Assembly: GCA_014526335.1 (NCBI GenBank)
Contig: JACTAT010000201.1
Coordinates: 51,501-115,500, forward strand
Source: Chrysaora quinquecirrha
Taxonomy: Eukaryota > Cnidaria > Scyphozoa > Semaeostomeae > Pelagiidae
Direction of reading: 5' to 3'
Length of the DNA stretch: 64,000 nt
Notes under the pieces: model-generated
The model's input: the letters and a program-made list of their open reading frames with translations, nothing else
Told to the model about the DNA's origin: nothing
Database searches by the model: none
Program-made: the position numbers and the translations under genes
In this document: in pieces, positions 22,211-32,001 of the stretch
How the letters are laid out: each line of letters opens with the position of its first letter
How positions within the stretch are numbered: the first letter of the stretch is position 1

Positions 22211-23099
22211 ATGATTGGAGCAAGAAGAGCAATTGTCAGCATGCAGCAAATGATCAGACTGCAACCAGGAGAGTCAGTATTTCAGAGCAACTGCTCCATT
22301 TGTCTAACATCAGAGGTGAATGATGCTTACTACTCGAGATGCCAGTGGTGTGAGCAAGTTTTTCATCTGGGATGCATAAACCAGTAAGTTGTTTCAAGCA
22401 TTCACTTAAACCCATAATAATTATTATTTCAAATATTCGTTTATACTAATTATTTCAAGTATTTATTTATTTCTTTTCATTTCAGATGGCGAGTGCAAAT
22501 GAATTCATGTCCTCTATGTAGACTCACACCATACAATGCTGTTATACTAGAGGTAATTTGTAAAAGCATAATTTATACTCATTTAAATATACTTATAAGG
22601 CTGGACCATCTTCTCATATAAATATTCTCTTTATTATTAGATTGCTGCTGCTGCTCAAGAACCTTCAGAATCTTCAGAACCTGTGATTATACAACCTTCA
22701 GAATCTATGCTAGTACGACCTACAATGGTGAGCGATGTAATGATGCAAACAGCACTTCAGGAGATAACAGACAGAGCATTCAACACTCCCGATGATGATG
22801 ATGTAGATATCAGAGGTTATGGACTTGTCGCTGATTATGATAGTGAAGATAGTGGTTATGATAGTGATGGTTTTTCTGAAGTGAGCTACGATGCATTAGT
22901 TCAACAGCATTATAATACACCAGAAGAAGAAGAGGTCAATCCTTTTTTGCTGACAAGAATAAGAAGGTTTGCAAAAGATAGTAATGAGAACGCTAGATTT
23001 TTAATTCGTATGATTGAATTCAAAGAAATGGTGGACAGAATGTGGAGGAATTTTCCAGGACGAGTAACGCTGAGAATTGACCCATCATCAGAACGCTAA
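22211..23099 (+). CDS. Spliced RING-like zinc-finger protein
   Basis: Three exons (22,211-22,383, 22,486-22,552, 22,641-23,099) join in frame to 232 codons. Both introns are GT-AG: donors GTAAGT and GTAATT, acceptors TTTCAG and TTATTAG. Residues about 28-70 hold a zinc-binding pattern CSIC-x11-CQWC-x4-H-x2-C...W...CPLC (C4HC3). This is close to a RING-H2 domain, but the usual second-pair His is replaced and an extra Cys pair is present, so it could also be called PHD-like. The C-terminal half is acidic (a DDDDVD run, then GYDSDG) and ends with a helical basic segment. RING proteins usually act as ubiquitin ligases; the role here is inferred. It is the leftmost gene of the Polinton and one of the few with no break. 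Confidence 0.72.
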
Positions 23100-23268
23100 C
23101 TGTTTACATCATTTTATAAATAAATCAGTTATAAAACCTTAATGATTGACTCTATTTCTTCCATATTATATACTGCTTCATATTAATCGATTGTTGCTGT
23201 TTATATGAAATGTTTTTTATTCAATTAATGAAGTTGATGACTTACAAATATCTTTCATCTCAAATCTC

Positions 23269-23277
23269 TTATAAATA
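23269..23277 (+). promoter_or_regulatory. TATA box
   Basis: TTATAAATA lies 26 bases before the start at 23,303. A six-codon upstream frame starts at 23,280. Confidence 0.5.
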
Positions 23278-23302
23278 CAATGGATGCACCTAGCAATTAA
23301 AG

Positions 23303-23596
23303 ATGGGTAAGCGTAAGAGGCAGGATAGAAATAAACAGCATACAAAGCGACAACGCGTAAAGAGAATTAGGGGTAAAGGTCTTTTTAAAAACCTTCAAAA
23401 TTGGATTGTCAAAACAGCGATTGGCATTACACCATTACCAGGCTTACAGCGGGAATTGAAACCGAGAATTACTAAAAAGGGGTGGAAAAAAGATAAACCC
23501 TTACAATTTATCCCTAGAGAAGTCTGGAGAGCTGCTGGGGTACCAAAGAAAACGCTGGATAAATTTGCATATGCTAAAAAATTTGATTTCAAATAA
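23303..23596 (+). CDS. Basic Polinton protein, 97 residues
   Basis: The product is very basic at its N-terminus (KRKRQDRNKQHTKRQRVKR, a likely nuclear-localisation or DNA-binding stretch). A hydrophobic and proline-containing middle and an aromatic-basic end ending in AKKFDFK follow. It lies among small virion-type genes on the left side of the Polinton, and the next start codon overlaps its stop (TAATG). I do not recognise the family. A core or capsid-associated role is possible by analogy with the basic proteins of adintoviruses and adenoviruses. The frame is intact. Confidence 0.6.
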   Translation: MGKRKRQDRNKQHTKRQRVKRIRGKGLFKNLQNWIVKTAIGITPLPGLQRELKPRITKKGWKKDKPLQFIPREVWRAAGVPKKTLDKFAYAKKFDFK

Positions 23597-23718
23597 TGGC
23601 ATCACTAGCAGGAACTATTATTGCTTCAATGATTATTGATGATATGTTAAAAAATGATGGTGGACAGGAAGCAACCGAGTTGATGAGAGGTGGTTATAAA
23701 AGGAAGCCCAAATTCTAG
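23596..23718 (+). CDS. Small Polinton protein, 40 residues
   Basis: This short frame starts in the TAATG overlap with the preceding stop. It has a hydrophobic N-terminal helix (LAGTIIASMIIDDML) and a basic end (GGYKRKPKF). It could be a membrane-active or capsid-associated peptide, but its small size limits confidence. The TATA box of the next gene lies inside its last codons. Confidence 0.4.
   Translation: MASLAGTIIASMIIDDMLKNDGGQEATELMRGGYKRKPKF
23695..23703 (+). promoter_or_regulatory. TATA box inside upstream ORF
   Basis: TATAAAAGG lies 20-28 bases before the ATG at 23,723 and within the end of the 40-residue frame. Confidence 0.5.
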
Positions 23719-23946
23719 AAAGATGGGGTCCGCATTAGCGCGAGCAGCAGTTAGACAAGCAATTAAGCAAGGAGGAAGAGCAGTGACTAGAAATATTAGC
23801 AAACAAGCCGTAAAGAAATTCGCATTAAAAGGAGCAAAAGCAGCTGCAAAAGGCGGTGCCATAGCTGCAACTGGTTTAGGTGTTGAGACTGGTTTAAGAA
23901 AATTAGCTGGTGGTGGTGTGAGAAGAAAGCATAGAAAGCGACTTAA

Positions 23947-23985
23947 AGGCTGGTTTTCATAAATCGTATTTTGTTGTATTTCGTC
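23947..23985 (+). repeat. Harbinger left inverted repeat
   Basis: The first 15 bases AGGCTGGTTTTCATA match the right end exactly; the next 24 match with about eight differences. Confidence 0.9.
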
Positions 23986-24188
23986 ATATATCATCGGATT
24001 TGATTATTGCGATCATTGAAAAGTATGAAAACCGCAAATCGCATTTGTCGGAATTAGATCCGAATTACCAAACCATCCCGGTTTTCACAAATCGCAATTC
24101 ATCGGAATTAGGTCACGTGTTGAACATTTATGGCGCCGCGCATGTGAAATGAATTTTTGCCGGTAAGATTCAAGCAGCATCAAACAAA

Positions 24189-25697
24189 ATGGTAGCTGCG
24201 TTGAATCATAGATTATTATTGCAAAGGAACCTGCTAGTGATCATAGCTCTCTTAAGAAAGAGGATAAAACTGCTTAATCAACGGAAAACATATAAAAAGA
24301 AGAGATTCTGGGTGAGAAATATTTTCCAGCAGCGTAAAACGTTGGGGCACTTTCATACACTCATTCAAGAGCTGAGGATTCATGACAGGGAGTACTTCTT
24401 CAGGTAAATAAATGCAATCAAATTCACAAACAAGTTTTTGCCTTGTGGTTATCTTTGTAACATTTGAAACAATATAGTCTTAAATATCGTTTTTCACATT
24501 TGTTTTATTTAAAAATGATTCATATTTTTTTCATCAAACTTTAAGATTCTTGAGGATGAGTCCTGAACGATTTGAGCATTTGTTACAACTTGTTGGACCC
24601 TACATGCAAATCAAGCAGTGCAGGAGCAGAGAACCAATATCCCATGCAGAAAGACTTGCCCTAACTATAAGATATCTTGCAAGTGGAGATTCTCAACAAT
24701 CAGTATCATTTAATTTCCGGGTGAGCAGATCAAGTGTATGCAGTATTATAAGAGAAACTTGTCAGAGCATTTGGGATGCTGTTAGTGGTCCATATCTAAA
24801 ACCACCAACCTCAGAACAAGATTGGGAAAGAATTGCAGATGGGTTTCTCAATGAATGGAACTTCCCAAATTGTTTAGGGGCTTTGGATGGCAAGCATATT
24901 GCCATAGAATGTCCTGGCTACAGTGGCTCTGAATATTATAACTATAAAGGGTTTTTCAGCATTGTTTTGATGGCAATGTGTGATGCTAAATACTGTTTTA
25001 CCTTTGTTAATGTTGGAAACTATGGAAAGGAAAATGATGCTGAAATTTTCAATAATTCGATATTGGCAAGGCATTTAATGCTAATGAAATGAATATCCCA
25101 AGTCCAACAATTGTGGATGGACATGAACTTAAGTATGTGATAGTGTCAGATGAAATTTTTGCACTTAAGCCATGGCTGCTGAAGCCTTTTCCTGGTAAGG
25201 GTCTTACCAACTCCCAAGCTGTTTTTAACTACAGGCTGAGCAGAGCACGCAGAACCATAGAGAACTGCTTTGGAATACTTGCTGCAAGATGGCGTATTTT
25301 CCGGAGACCAATTAGAGCATCGCCAGAAGTATTTGATCAAATAACTAAGGCATGTGCATGCTTACATAATTATTTAAGGCTTACTAACAATCCACAGTAT
25401 CTACCATCCGGATTTACAGACACTGAAGATGCATCAGGAAACATTGTTGCAGGTGACTGGAGGACAGAGGTTCATGGTGAATCTAGTGCTTTTAAGTCAG
25501 CAGATACTGGAAGGGCTTTCAACAGGCCATCATCTAATGCCAAGGAAACAAGAGAAACATTTGCGAAATATTTCAACAGCAGTGAGCGGATGGTGTCTTG
25601 GCAAAATCTACATGTACAAAGTTATGGTAAAACAAGATATGAAGCAATTAATTATGAACGTAACAATGCTGAAACTAACAAACCTAATAAAAGATAA
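24189..25697 (+). pseudogene. Harbinger transposase (DDE nuclease)
   Basis: Exon 1 (24,189-24,403) and exon 2 (from 24,546) join through a GT-AG intron. The N-terminal part has RMSPERFEHLLQLVGP and the helix-turn-helix-like SFNFRVSRSSVCSIIRE. The catalytic motifs are ALDGKHIAIECP (first Asp), FVNVGNYGKENDAEIF and RARRTIENCFGILAARWRIF (Glu). In the second motif the usual Asp is Asn (VNVG where the family has VDVG or VDIG). A frameshift near 25,075-25,090 splits the protein between motifs two and three. In this family the transposase works with the MADF/Myb-like partner to cut and move the element in the nucleus. Confidence 0.92.
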
Positions 25698-25757
25698 TGT
25701 ATCTAACTGACAATATTAATAACTTTTGTTTTTGTTTTATTGTTAAAATCGTTGATG

Positions 25758-26792
25758 TCATTCATTATTACCCAAATACTGACTATATGATGTAGCTGGG
25801 CTGCTTTGTGAATTCTGCATATGATTTTGCCACATCTGAACATTGCCATTCTGAAATGGAGGAAAGGTAGTTGGTTGTGGAGTATTAAAACTATAACTAC
25901 CACCAAACTCTATGTCAAGGAACAACTTTTCTATTCCATTTCGCATCAAAGCTTTATGTCGACTATCCAGTTTTCGAAGTCGTTTGGCCAAACTCAAAGC
26001 ATACAAGTCATCTTCGTCCATTCTTTCTAGACAAGAAGGGTCCTGCTTGTCTGTTTTCTTTAAACTTGAGTTTAAACAGGATAAGGCATGATTTAACTGA
26101 ACATCAGTTCTTTTAATCTCTCTTTTTCTACTCTCCTTCTTTGAAGTCATCTTAACTTTCTTTTGTCGTTGTGTTTCAGTTTTTGCTTTCTTTCCTGACG
26201 GATGGCTGTCATCTTTTGGTTGTGGTTCAGCAATCTGTGGTCTTGGTGTGCTGCTGCCAACTGGCCCATTAAAATTTGAGGTCGAATCAGTTGCATCAAA
26301 TTGTAAATCTGGTCTGTTGACCTCGTTTGATTCTTCCATAACAGCATAGCTGTCATCGGGCTAATCTTCTTCAAAAAGCTCTTCGTCATCATCACTTTTA
26401 CTACAAATACTGTCATTATCATCATGTTCAGCAAGATCTCTGTTTGCTGTTGTTACCTGCTTTCTCTGAAAATTTCCAGAATTAGGCCTGCTAATTATAA
26501 AATTCTGAAGCCAAATTAAGCGCTCAAACTTGGGATCTTTTGATACATCAGCTGCACCAGCTCCAGATGCCCCCTTCCTTTTTTTCAAATACTTGCTGAA
26601 CTGCGTTCTGATGGATTCGTATCTTTTCTTCACAACATCAACGGGCTCATTCATGTGTTTGGCTACAGCTTTCCAGCAATTTTGCTTCTTTGTTTTATCT
26701 TTGAAGTCTCGGGATGAACGATTGTAAATGGTCGGGTATTCCTGGATTATATCCATCAGTTCAAAATCGTTCTCCTGCTTTTCTTGCGCCAT
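25758..26792 (-). pseudogene. Harbinger MADF/BESS accessory protein
   Basis: The N-terminal 90 residues are a MADF-type DNA-binding domain (FELMDIIQEYPTIYNRSSRD, then NCWKAVAKHM and VVKKRYESIRTQFSKYLKKRK). An acidic linker follows, then a single in-frame TAG at 26,358-26,360, and the frame continues to 25,758 with a basic region and a BESS-like helix (DEDDLYALSLAKRLRKLDS). The two open segments are in the same phase, so one stop is the only break. In Harbinger elements this second protein escorts the transposase to the nucleus and to the termini. Confidence 0.85.
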
Positions 26793-27088
26793 CTTGAATT
26801 AAAAGCCAAACTAAAACGTGACTCGAAGTCGAACTCCTTCATCAATACGAGACTATCAGTCAGTTTTTTATCGTATTTCACGGAATTCTGGTTTTCATAT
26901 ATTTCACTGATCGTAATTCGTCGGAATTCATCCCATTTCATCAGAAGAAACAAATTTTTTTGATTCCTTGGGATGAATTGCAACAAATTAGGATGAATTA
27001 CGATCAATTAGGACATGCGGTTTTCATACATTTTGGCTGGTTTTCATAAATCGGAAATGATCCTAATTGATCGTAGACCTTAAATTCC

Positions 27089-27127
27089 GACGAAATGCGA
27101 TGAAATACGACATATGAAAACCAGCCT
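27089..27127 (-). repeat. Harbinger right inverted repeat
   Basis: It ends TATGAAAACCAGCCT, the exact complement of the left terminus, followed by TAA. Confidence 0.9.
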
Positions 27128-27289
27128 TAATGGTGGTAGGAAAACAATCAGAAAACGTAAACGAAAGAAGAGAAAAATTCGCTAATCTGATTTTCAAAAA
27201 AAAAAAAATGACGTAGTGATCTGTTTGGTTGAAACTTTCCAGAAGTTTCCAGAATGTTCCACAAGATTCTAGAAACGAGAAATCCTGCA

Positions 27290-27366
27290 ATCTGATTGGT
27301 TAATAATTCAAACGACATGTTAGATAAATCTATAAAATCGATGCCCAAAACCAAATCAGTTCAGTC
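27290..27366 (+). promoter_or_regulatory. Putative promoter
   Basis: CTGATTGG (inverted CCAAT) lies at about 27,291-27,298, TATAAAAT at 27,331-27,338, and an initiator-like TCAGTCGT at 27,361, before the ATG at 27,404. Confidence 0.5.
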
Positions 27367-27403
27367 GTAACAAGTCGTCGTAGAGTGCGGAGCTTAAAAA
27401 ATC

Positions 27404-28381
27404 ATGGCTGCAATTTATGAAGTTAGAGATGAAGAGGGCCTAATCAAGTCATCATTTACTGTCCAGCCTGGTTCTAACAAATGGTTGTTAGTGGTGAAAG
27501 ATACAATTAAAGATGTATTAGCTGTTAAATCAATGGGTATTTCTCATGCAGCACTATCTCATCTCTTGAAAATAGTTGGTGAAAACATAAACGATCAATT
27601 CCAGTTCCGCGGAGAAGATGCTGAAAGTCTGTTTGAGAAGAACAAAGCACACATTCAATCAAAGAAGTACTTTGGTAGGATCACACAGTTTCTAACACTA
27701 TACACTGAAGTTTTGAGTAAAGAAGAAGCATATGAGGATAAGCTGGAAATCTATTTGCAGAAAAATGGTGATTTCCCTCTACGACTCTGTCTTGGAATCC
27801 AAAGATGGAAGAATGAGAAGCCATCAAAGACGGAATAAATCTAAAAGAAAAATGCTGAAAGCATTACATGGAAAGCTTGCTGATCTGAAAATGCTTCTGC
27901 AACCATCCCGGAAAAGACCAGCGAGTGATGATGATGAGCAGATTCAAAAGAAGAAAAGAAACAAGAAGAAGATCCAACAAAGATTGATTTTCAAGTGCAA
28001 GAAGCATATGCGGAAATTCTCCTGAAATACATTTTCAACAAAGCAAAAGAGTATTGTGAAAAGTGTGCAACTACAGAGATGTGGGCAAAACAAATTGATG
28101 CTGCTGATCATAAGCAAGATTGTATGGTACATAATGCTTTTAGATTTCTATCATTTCACATTAGTTATGTCAACTCCGACATGCTGGCTGAAGGGAAAGA
28201 ATCGTTTAAGAAATCAATGTTTGATGAGCTGAAGAAGAAGAATGGTCGACTGAATCAAACAATCAAATCCAGAGTTGAAAATCTGCATGATGAATTATCT
28301 CATCCAAGTCTCTTCTCATCGATGTATCTGTTGCAAATATTGAGCAGAATAATAAACAATTTAATAATGGCATTTGCCTAG
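27404..28381 (+). pseudogene. Polinton protein of unknown function, frameshifted
   Basis: The first 144 codons (27,404-27,838) are intact and begin MAAIYEVRDEEG. They contain helices and charged segments but no recognised motif. The reading continues in other frames: a Lys/Arg-rich acidic-basic hinge near 27,840-27,990 (with RKRPASDDDEQIQKKKR) and then a helical part at 27,995-28,381 with CEKCATTEMW and DCMVHNAFRFL. At least two frame changes are needed. It sits just upstream of the packaging ATPase. I do not recognise it; it may be a regulatory or replication accessory protein. Confidence 0.5.
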
Positions 28382-28583
28382 ACTGAACGTTGTTATACAG
28401 TTGTTATTCATGAGATGTTTAAAATTAGGTGAACATTAGTTCGATGTTATAGATATTAGTTCCATGCTATCTATACATCAGTTCAATGTTATAGATATTA
28501 GTTTGATGTTGTAGCTAGATGTAAAGAATTTGTTATAAATAGATGTTACCTGTTGTATGAGATGTTTAAAATTTGTTATAAAT
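28382..28583 (+). promoter_or_regulatory. Intergenic repeats and TATA box before ATPase
   Basis: Short repeats of TTAGTTCGATGTTATAGATA-like words occur at 28,436-28,515. TATAAATAG at 28,534-28,542 lies 42 bases before the ATPase ATG, and a second TATAAATA abuts it. Confidence 0.45.
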
Positions 28584-29237
28584 ATGAGTTACGATTTGAG
28601 ATTTAAAGTACCTTTTTCTTTGATTTTATCTGGAGTAAGTGGAAGCGGCAAAACGACTTGGGTGGAAAATCTGTTGAAAAATTATAAAATATAATTGATA
28701 ATGGCAGACAATATCCCAATCTTATGTGGATCTCAGGAACAAATCAACCGGAATTGTTTGAGCGCGTTAAAAAAAGTTTTAACAGGAATTGTAGATTTAT
28801 TACTGAGCTACCTGAAAACTTGTATGAAGAAATCGAAAGATCGGACAAAAGATTAACTATTGTTGTCGATGATTTAATGCATGAAATTGCCAACTTTAAA
28901 GATTTGGGAAAATTGTTCACAAATGGAAGATCTCATCTAAACATCAATGTAATTGTTATTATGCAAAACCCTTTTCCAAGAGGAACAGAAATGAGAAATT
29001 TAGCTCTCAATACTCAGTATCAAGTTCTTTTCAAGAATTCGATTTCTTGCGCGGCAAATTATGCCCTCATCTCCAAAAACATTCCTTGACATTTACAATG
29101 ATGCAACAGCAAGAATGTACGACTACTTACTTTGTGATTTCACACAATCGATTGGAGAAGATATGAGATTTCGCACTAATATTTACCCTAATGAAGCTCC
29201 TTTAGTGGTGTACAAGTCTAAAAAAGGTTATAAATAG
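28584..29237 (+). pseudogene. Packaging ATPase (FtsK/HerA-like), frameshifted
   Basis: The start is ATG at 28,584. The Walker A loop SGVSGSGKTTW lies in the first 30 codons, and a stop and frame change follow at about 28,692. The second segment (to 29,089) carries LTIVVDDLMHE (Walker B with acidic pair) and VIVIMQNPFPRG (sensor-like). A further frame change near 29,070 leads to the C-terminus ending in GYK at 29,237. Length (about 218 codons) fits the small ATPases of Polintons, which pump DNA into capsids. Key motifs are present, but at least two frameshifts break it. Confidence 0.85.
29229..29237 (+). promoter_or_regulatory. TATA box overlapping ATPase stop
   Basis: TATAAATAG overlaps the ATPase stop codon and lies 29 bases before the ATG at 29,266. 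Confidence 0.45.
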
Positions 29238-29265
29238 AGATCAACAATTCTATAAGACAGTAAAA

Positions 29266-29379
29266 ATGGATTCTTTTGAAAAGATAGTCATGGAGCCAAG
29301 CAAATCTGACGATGAACCAGTGAAGAAAAAGCCTAAAAAGGTTATAAATAAAGGAAGAAAGTGTAAGAAAAGAAAGTGA
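29266..29379 (+). CDS. Small acidic-basic Polinton protein, 37 residues
   Basis: The frame starts with MDSFEKIVMEPSKSDDEP and ends in a Lys/Arg-rich tail (KKKPKKVINKGRKCKKRK). It lies between ATPase and integrase with its own TATA box. No family recognised; it may be a core peptide or not translated. Confidence 0.35.
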   Translation: MDSFEKIVMEPSKSDDEPVKKKPKKVINKGRKCKKRK

Positions 29380-29432
29380 CCAAGAAAAAAGTGTACAAAT
29401 GTTAAATTGTTAGAATTGTTAATTGATTTATT

Positions 29433-30252
29433 ATGAGTTTAGAAAAGTTATATTCTGATCCTTCTGTTCCGGGTTCTCTCGGGGGTTTGGATAAAGCGTA
29501 TAGAGAATTCAAAAAAGTAATTCCTAATTTGAAAAGGAAAGATGTTGAAGAATGGAGTAAAACTAGTCTTGCCTATTCGCTGCATAAACCAAGTAGGAAG
29601 AACTTTAAACGCGAGCGGATACTAACCAATAACATTGATTATTTATGGGAATGTGATCTTGTTGATATGACGCATTTGAAAAAAGAAAACGACAACATTA
29701 CATTCCTCTTATGCTGTATTGATACTTTTAGCAAGTATGCGTGGGTAAAGCCTGTAAAAAGAAAAACTGCAAAAGAAATTGTCAATGCATTTAAAGAAAT
29801 TTTATCTGAAAGAAAACCTAAAAAGGTACGATCCGACAAAGGCAGCGAGTTTATAAACAAAGAATTCCAAGCTTTGTTGAAGAAAAACGATATTGGGTTT
29901 TACACTGCAAATAATGAAGTAAAGGCAGCAATTGTTGAACGATTTAACAGAACATTAAAAGGACGAATGTACTTAGCAGCACATAATACGTTGAGATACA
30001 TTGATAATTTACAAGATTTTGTCAACTCATACAATAATACATACCACAGATCTATTGGTATGAAACCTTCTGAAGTCAACCAAGACAATGTCGACACTGT
30101 TCGAAAAAGATTGTTTAAAAAAGAAACCAGTAAAATAAAAAGCTTTTCAAAACTGGAGATTATGTAAGATTGAGTTTGAAAAAGAGAATGTTTAAGAAAG
30201 GTTACTTGCAAAATTATACTGAAGAAATATTCAAGATCAGTAAAGTCTTTAA
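29433..30252 (+). pseudogene. Polinton integrase, C-terminus disrupted
   Basis: The frame 29,433-30,167 encodes 244 residues of a retroviral-type DDE integrase. The catalytic residues are visible in LWECDLVDM, RSDKGSEFIN and AAIVERFNRTLKGRMY, followed by FVNSYNNTYHRSIGMKPSEV. After a frame change near 30,150 the start of the C-terminal chromo/SH3-like tail is readable (YLQNYTEEIFKISKVFN) until an inserted element at 30,253 ends it. Polinton integrase joins the element's DNA ends to the host genome. The catalytic core is intact; the tail is lost. Confidence 0.93.
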
Positions 30253-31050
30253 CCCTATCTGGACCGGGGGGGGGGCTAAAATAGCCCTCCCTCCTACATT
30301 TCTTTACAAAACTCAAAATGCGCAAAACAAAGTTGGGTGAATGTTCTTGACTTTTCCCAAAAATTATCTGCGGACCTTGTGATGTGGTAGTTTCCATGGT
30401 TACTAATGAACCGTTACCATAGCACCCATGTTGAAAATTGTTACTTTAGGACCAACGAAATTCGGTCTAATTTCTTTGATGAAATTGATATCTTCATGAA
30501 ACTTGGGCAATGGCAATCCAATATCAGATGACACCAGATAATAAACCCTGTTTTTGTGAAATGCATTTGGATTCTATTTTTAGAATATTGCTGACATCAG
30601 CATTATTTATCATTTCTGACGCTCTAACGATGCTAATTAAATTTCTCCTCGCAAATATCAGTGTATTGGTATCTCAGTTCTACTTTTCCATCAGAAGCTA
30701 CTTCAAGAAACCCATATGAACAAAAATAATGACAGTTTTCTACTGCGCATGCGCAGCATTTCTACAGAAAAGTAAGAAATTTTTCAAACATGTAGCAAAA
30801 TGTGTTTATGTATGATTATAACAGTCAAAATGGGTTTTCCAATAGTGTAGTAGTGATTATCAGTCATATAATTCAAGGTAAAGGTAGAAATGTCAAAAAG
30901 TGGAAAAGTGATTATTACGTCATTATGACGTCATAATGCATTGGATATCAACAAAACCTTACAGTTCCAAATAATATGATTACATTGATATTTTGGCCAA
31001 ATTTCATCTTTCTCGCTCTTCCCAGATGCGAGCTATAAGGGGGGGCTAAT
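30253..31050. mobile_element. Non-autonomous DNA element, possibly piggyBac-like
   Basis: The insertion starts right after a TTAA (30,249-30,252) with CCCTATCTGGACC, then a run of G, then GGGCTAAAATAGCCC (a small inverted repeat). Near its right side AGCTATAAGGGGGGGCTAA repeats part of that structure. A complete matching right terminus and a second TTAA are absent, so the end seems truncated. It interrupts the integrase tail. TTAA targets and CCCT ends are typical of piggyBac-type elements. It encodes no recognised protein. Confidence 0.5.
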
Positions 31051-31068
31051 TGTCAAATTGGAGACAAT

Positions 31069-32001
31069 ATGATTGATGAAGAATTCGATTTGGTTCTTCC
31101 TTCGGGATTTGCTACCGATAGAATGAAATTAGTAGATTTCACAGTTGATTTACCTCATGTATTCCAATTAAACAATAAGAGAAAGTGGGAAATGGCATTG
31201 TTACAAATGACGTTGCCGGATAGAGGAGAAAAATCACTGCAAGATCAATATTGGTTTTCAATAGCAAATGAGTATGTAACAGTCACGGATGAAGAGGGAA
31301 AGAGGCTTTTCAATGACAGGGTATTGAATTTCCCAGAGTTTGGTTATCAGCTGAAAAACATGTTATCAGTATCATTGATTGGTGGAAAGATACAGTTTGA
31401 AATGAAAGACGATTTGAAATCATTGGGATATTCAACATATCAAGGAAAGCGACTGAAATTTACCAGTGCACTTCTCATGAAATTTTCAAGACCTTTGGCA
31501 CATTTCCTCGGTTTGGAAGATCAAATGAATCACACATTGCCAAATGGTTCAACATTAACATACTTTGAATACAAGACTTCTGACAGCATACAACCTCACC
31601 AGGCTATGTATCTGATTGTATATAAGAAGAAGGCAGATGGAGATCCGTTAACTGGAGGAAAGATCAACTGTTTGAGTAGAATAAAGGATGGTGTTCATTT
31701 AAATGAACAAACATCTATAAATATAGAATGTGACCTATTAGAAAGTAACTATCTTGGTGGTATTGAGAAAAGGCGAGTTTTGAGAAAACTAACATTTTAC
31801 GATACAGATCTCGATACATATGTTAGATATTATGCTCCAAAGAATATAATTTTCACACCATTGGAGAGGTTGCAGTTTCAACAAATTCCAATAAGATTGG
31901 TAGATGATGACGGGAATCCTATAAAATTAACATCTCTCTATTCCGCAAAGCAATATATTGGAGAAACATCACTAACAGTTAGAATTAGACCGGTAATATG
32001 A
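31069..32001 (+). CDS. Penton-like minor capsid protein 1
   Basis: This intact 310-residue frame begins MIDEEFDLVLPSGFATDR. It shows the pattern of Polinton penton-like single jelly-roll proteins: an opening beta strand with 'FTVDLPHVFQLNNKRKWEMA', an internal 'LKFTSALLMKFSRPLAHFLG' segment and a C-terminal strand region. It shares motif order with the following gene at 32,294 (KWE.AL..M; K..F.........LG..FG). Penton proteins form the vertices of icosahedral capsids. It lacks breaks although neighbours are damaged. The stop overlaps the next start (ATGA). Confidence 0.7.
   Translation: MIDEEFDLVLPSGFATDRMKLVDFTVDLPHVFQLNNKRKWEMALLQMTLPDRGEKSLQDQYWFSIANEYVTVTDEEGKRLFNDRVLNFPEFGYQLKNMLSVSLIGGKIQFEMKDDLKSLGYSTYQGKRLKFTSALLMKFSRPLAHFLGLEDQMNHTLPNGSTLTYFEYKTSDSIQPHQAMYLIVYKKKADGDPLTGGKINCLSRIKDGVHLNEQTSINIECDLLESNYLGGIEKRRVLRKLTFYDTDLDTYVRYYAPKNIIFTPLERLQFQQIPIRLVDDDGNPIKLTSLYSAKQYIGETSLTVRIRPVI

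Larger units (their letters stand above)
23947..27127 (+). mobile_element. PIF/Harbinger DNA transposon (MADF type), 3,181 bp
   Basis: The element is flanked by a TAA target duplication (23,944-23,946 and 27,128-27,130), the three-base duplication typical of this superfamily. The termini are imperfect inverted repeats of about 39 bp beginning AGGCTGGTTTTCATA. It carries two convergent genes, a DDE nuclease on the plus strand and a MADF/BESS protein on the minus strand. Both are damaged, so it is not autonomous as assembled. Subterminal regions are rich in TCGGAATT-like words. It lies within a Polinton gene. Confidence 0.93.
23723..27185 (+). pseudogene. Small basic virion-type gene split by Harbinger insertion
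   Basis: The left part (23,723-23,946) encodes an Ala/Lys-rich amphipathic region (ARAAVRQAIKQGGRAV, then ALKGAKAAAKGGAIAATG) followed by an Arg/Lys-rich tail, like the pVI/pX-type minor virion proteins of adintoviruses. The Harbinger element interrupts it after 23,946. Beyond the right inverted repeat the reading frame resumes in phase at 27,128 with more Arg/Lys codons and stops at 27,183-27,185. This shows the insertion point directly. Without the element the gene would have about 93 codons. The role is inferred from composition and position. Confidence 0.7.
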
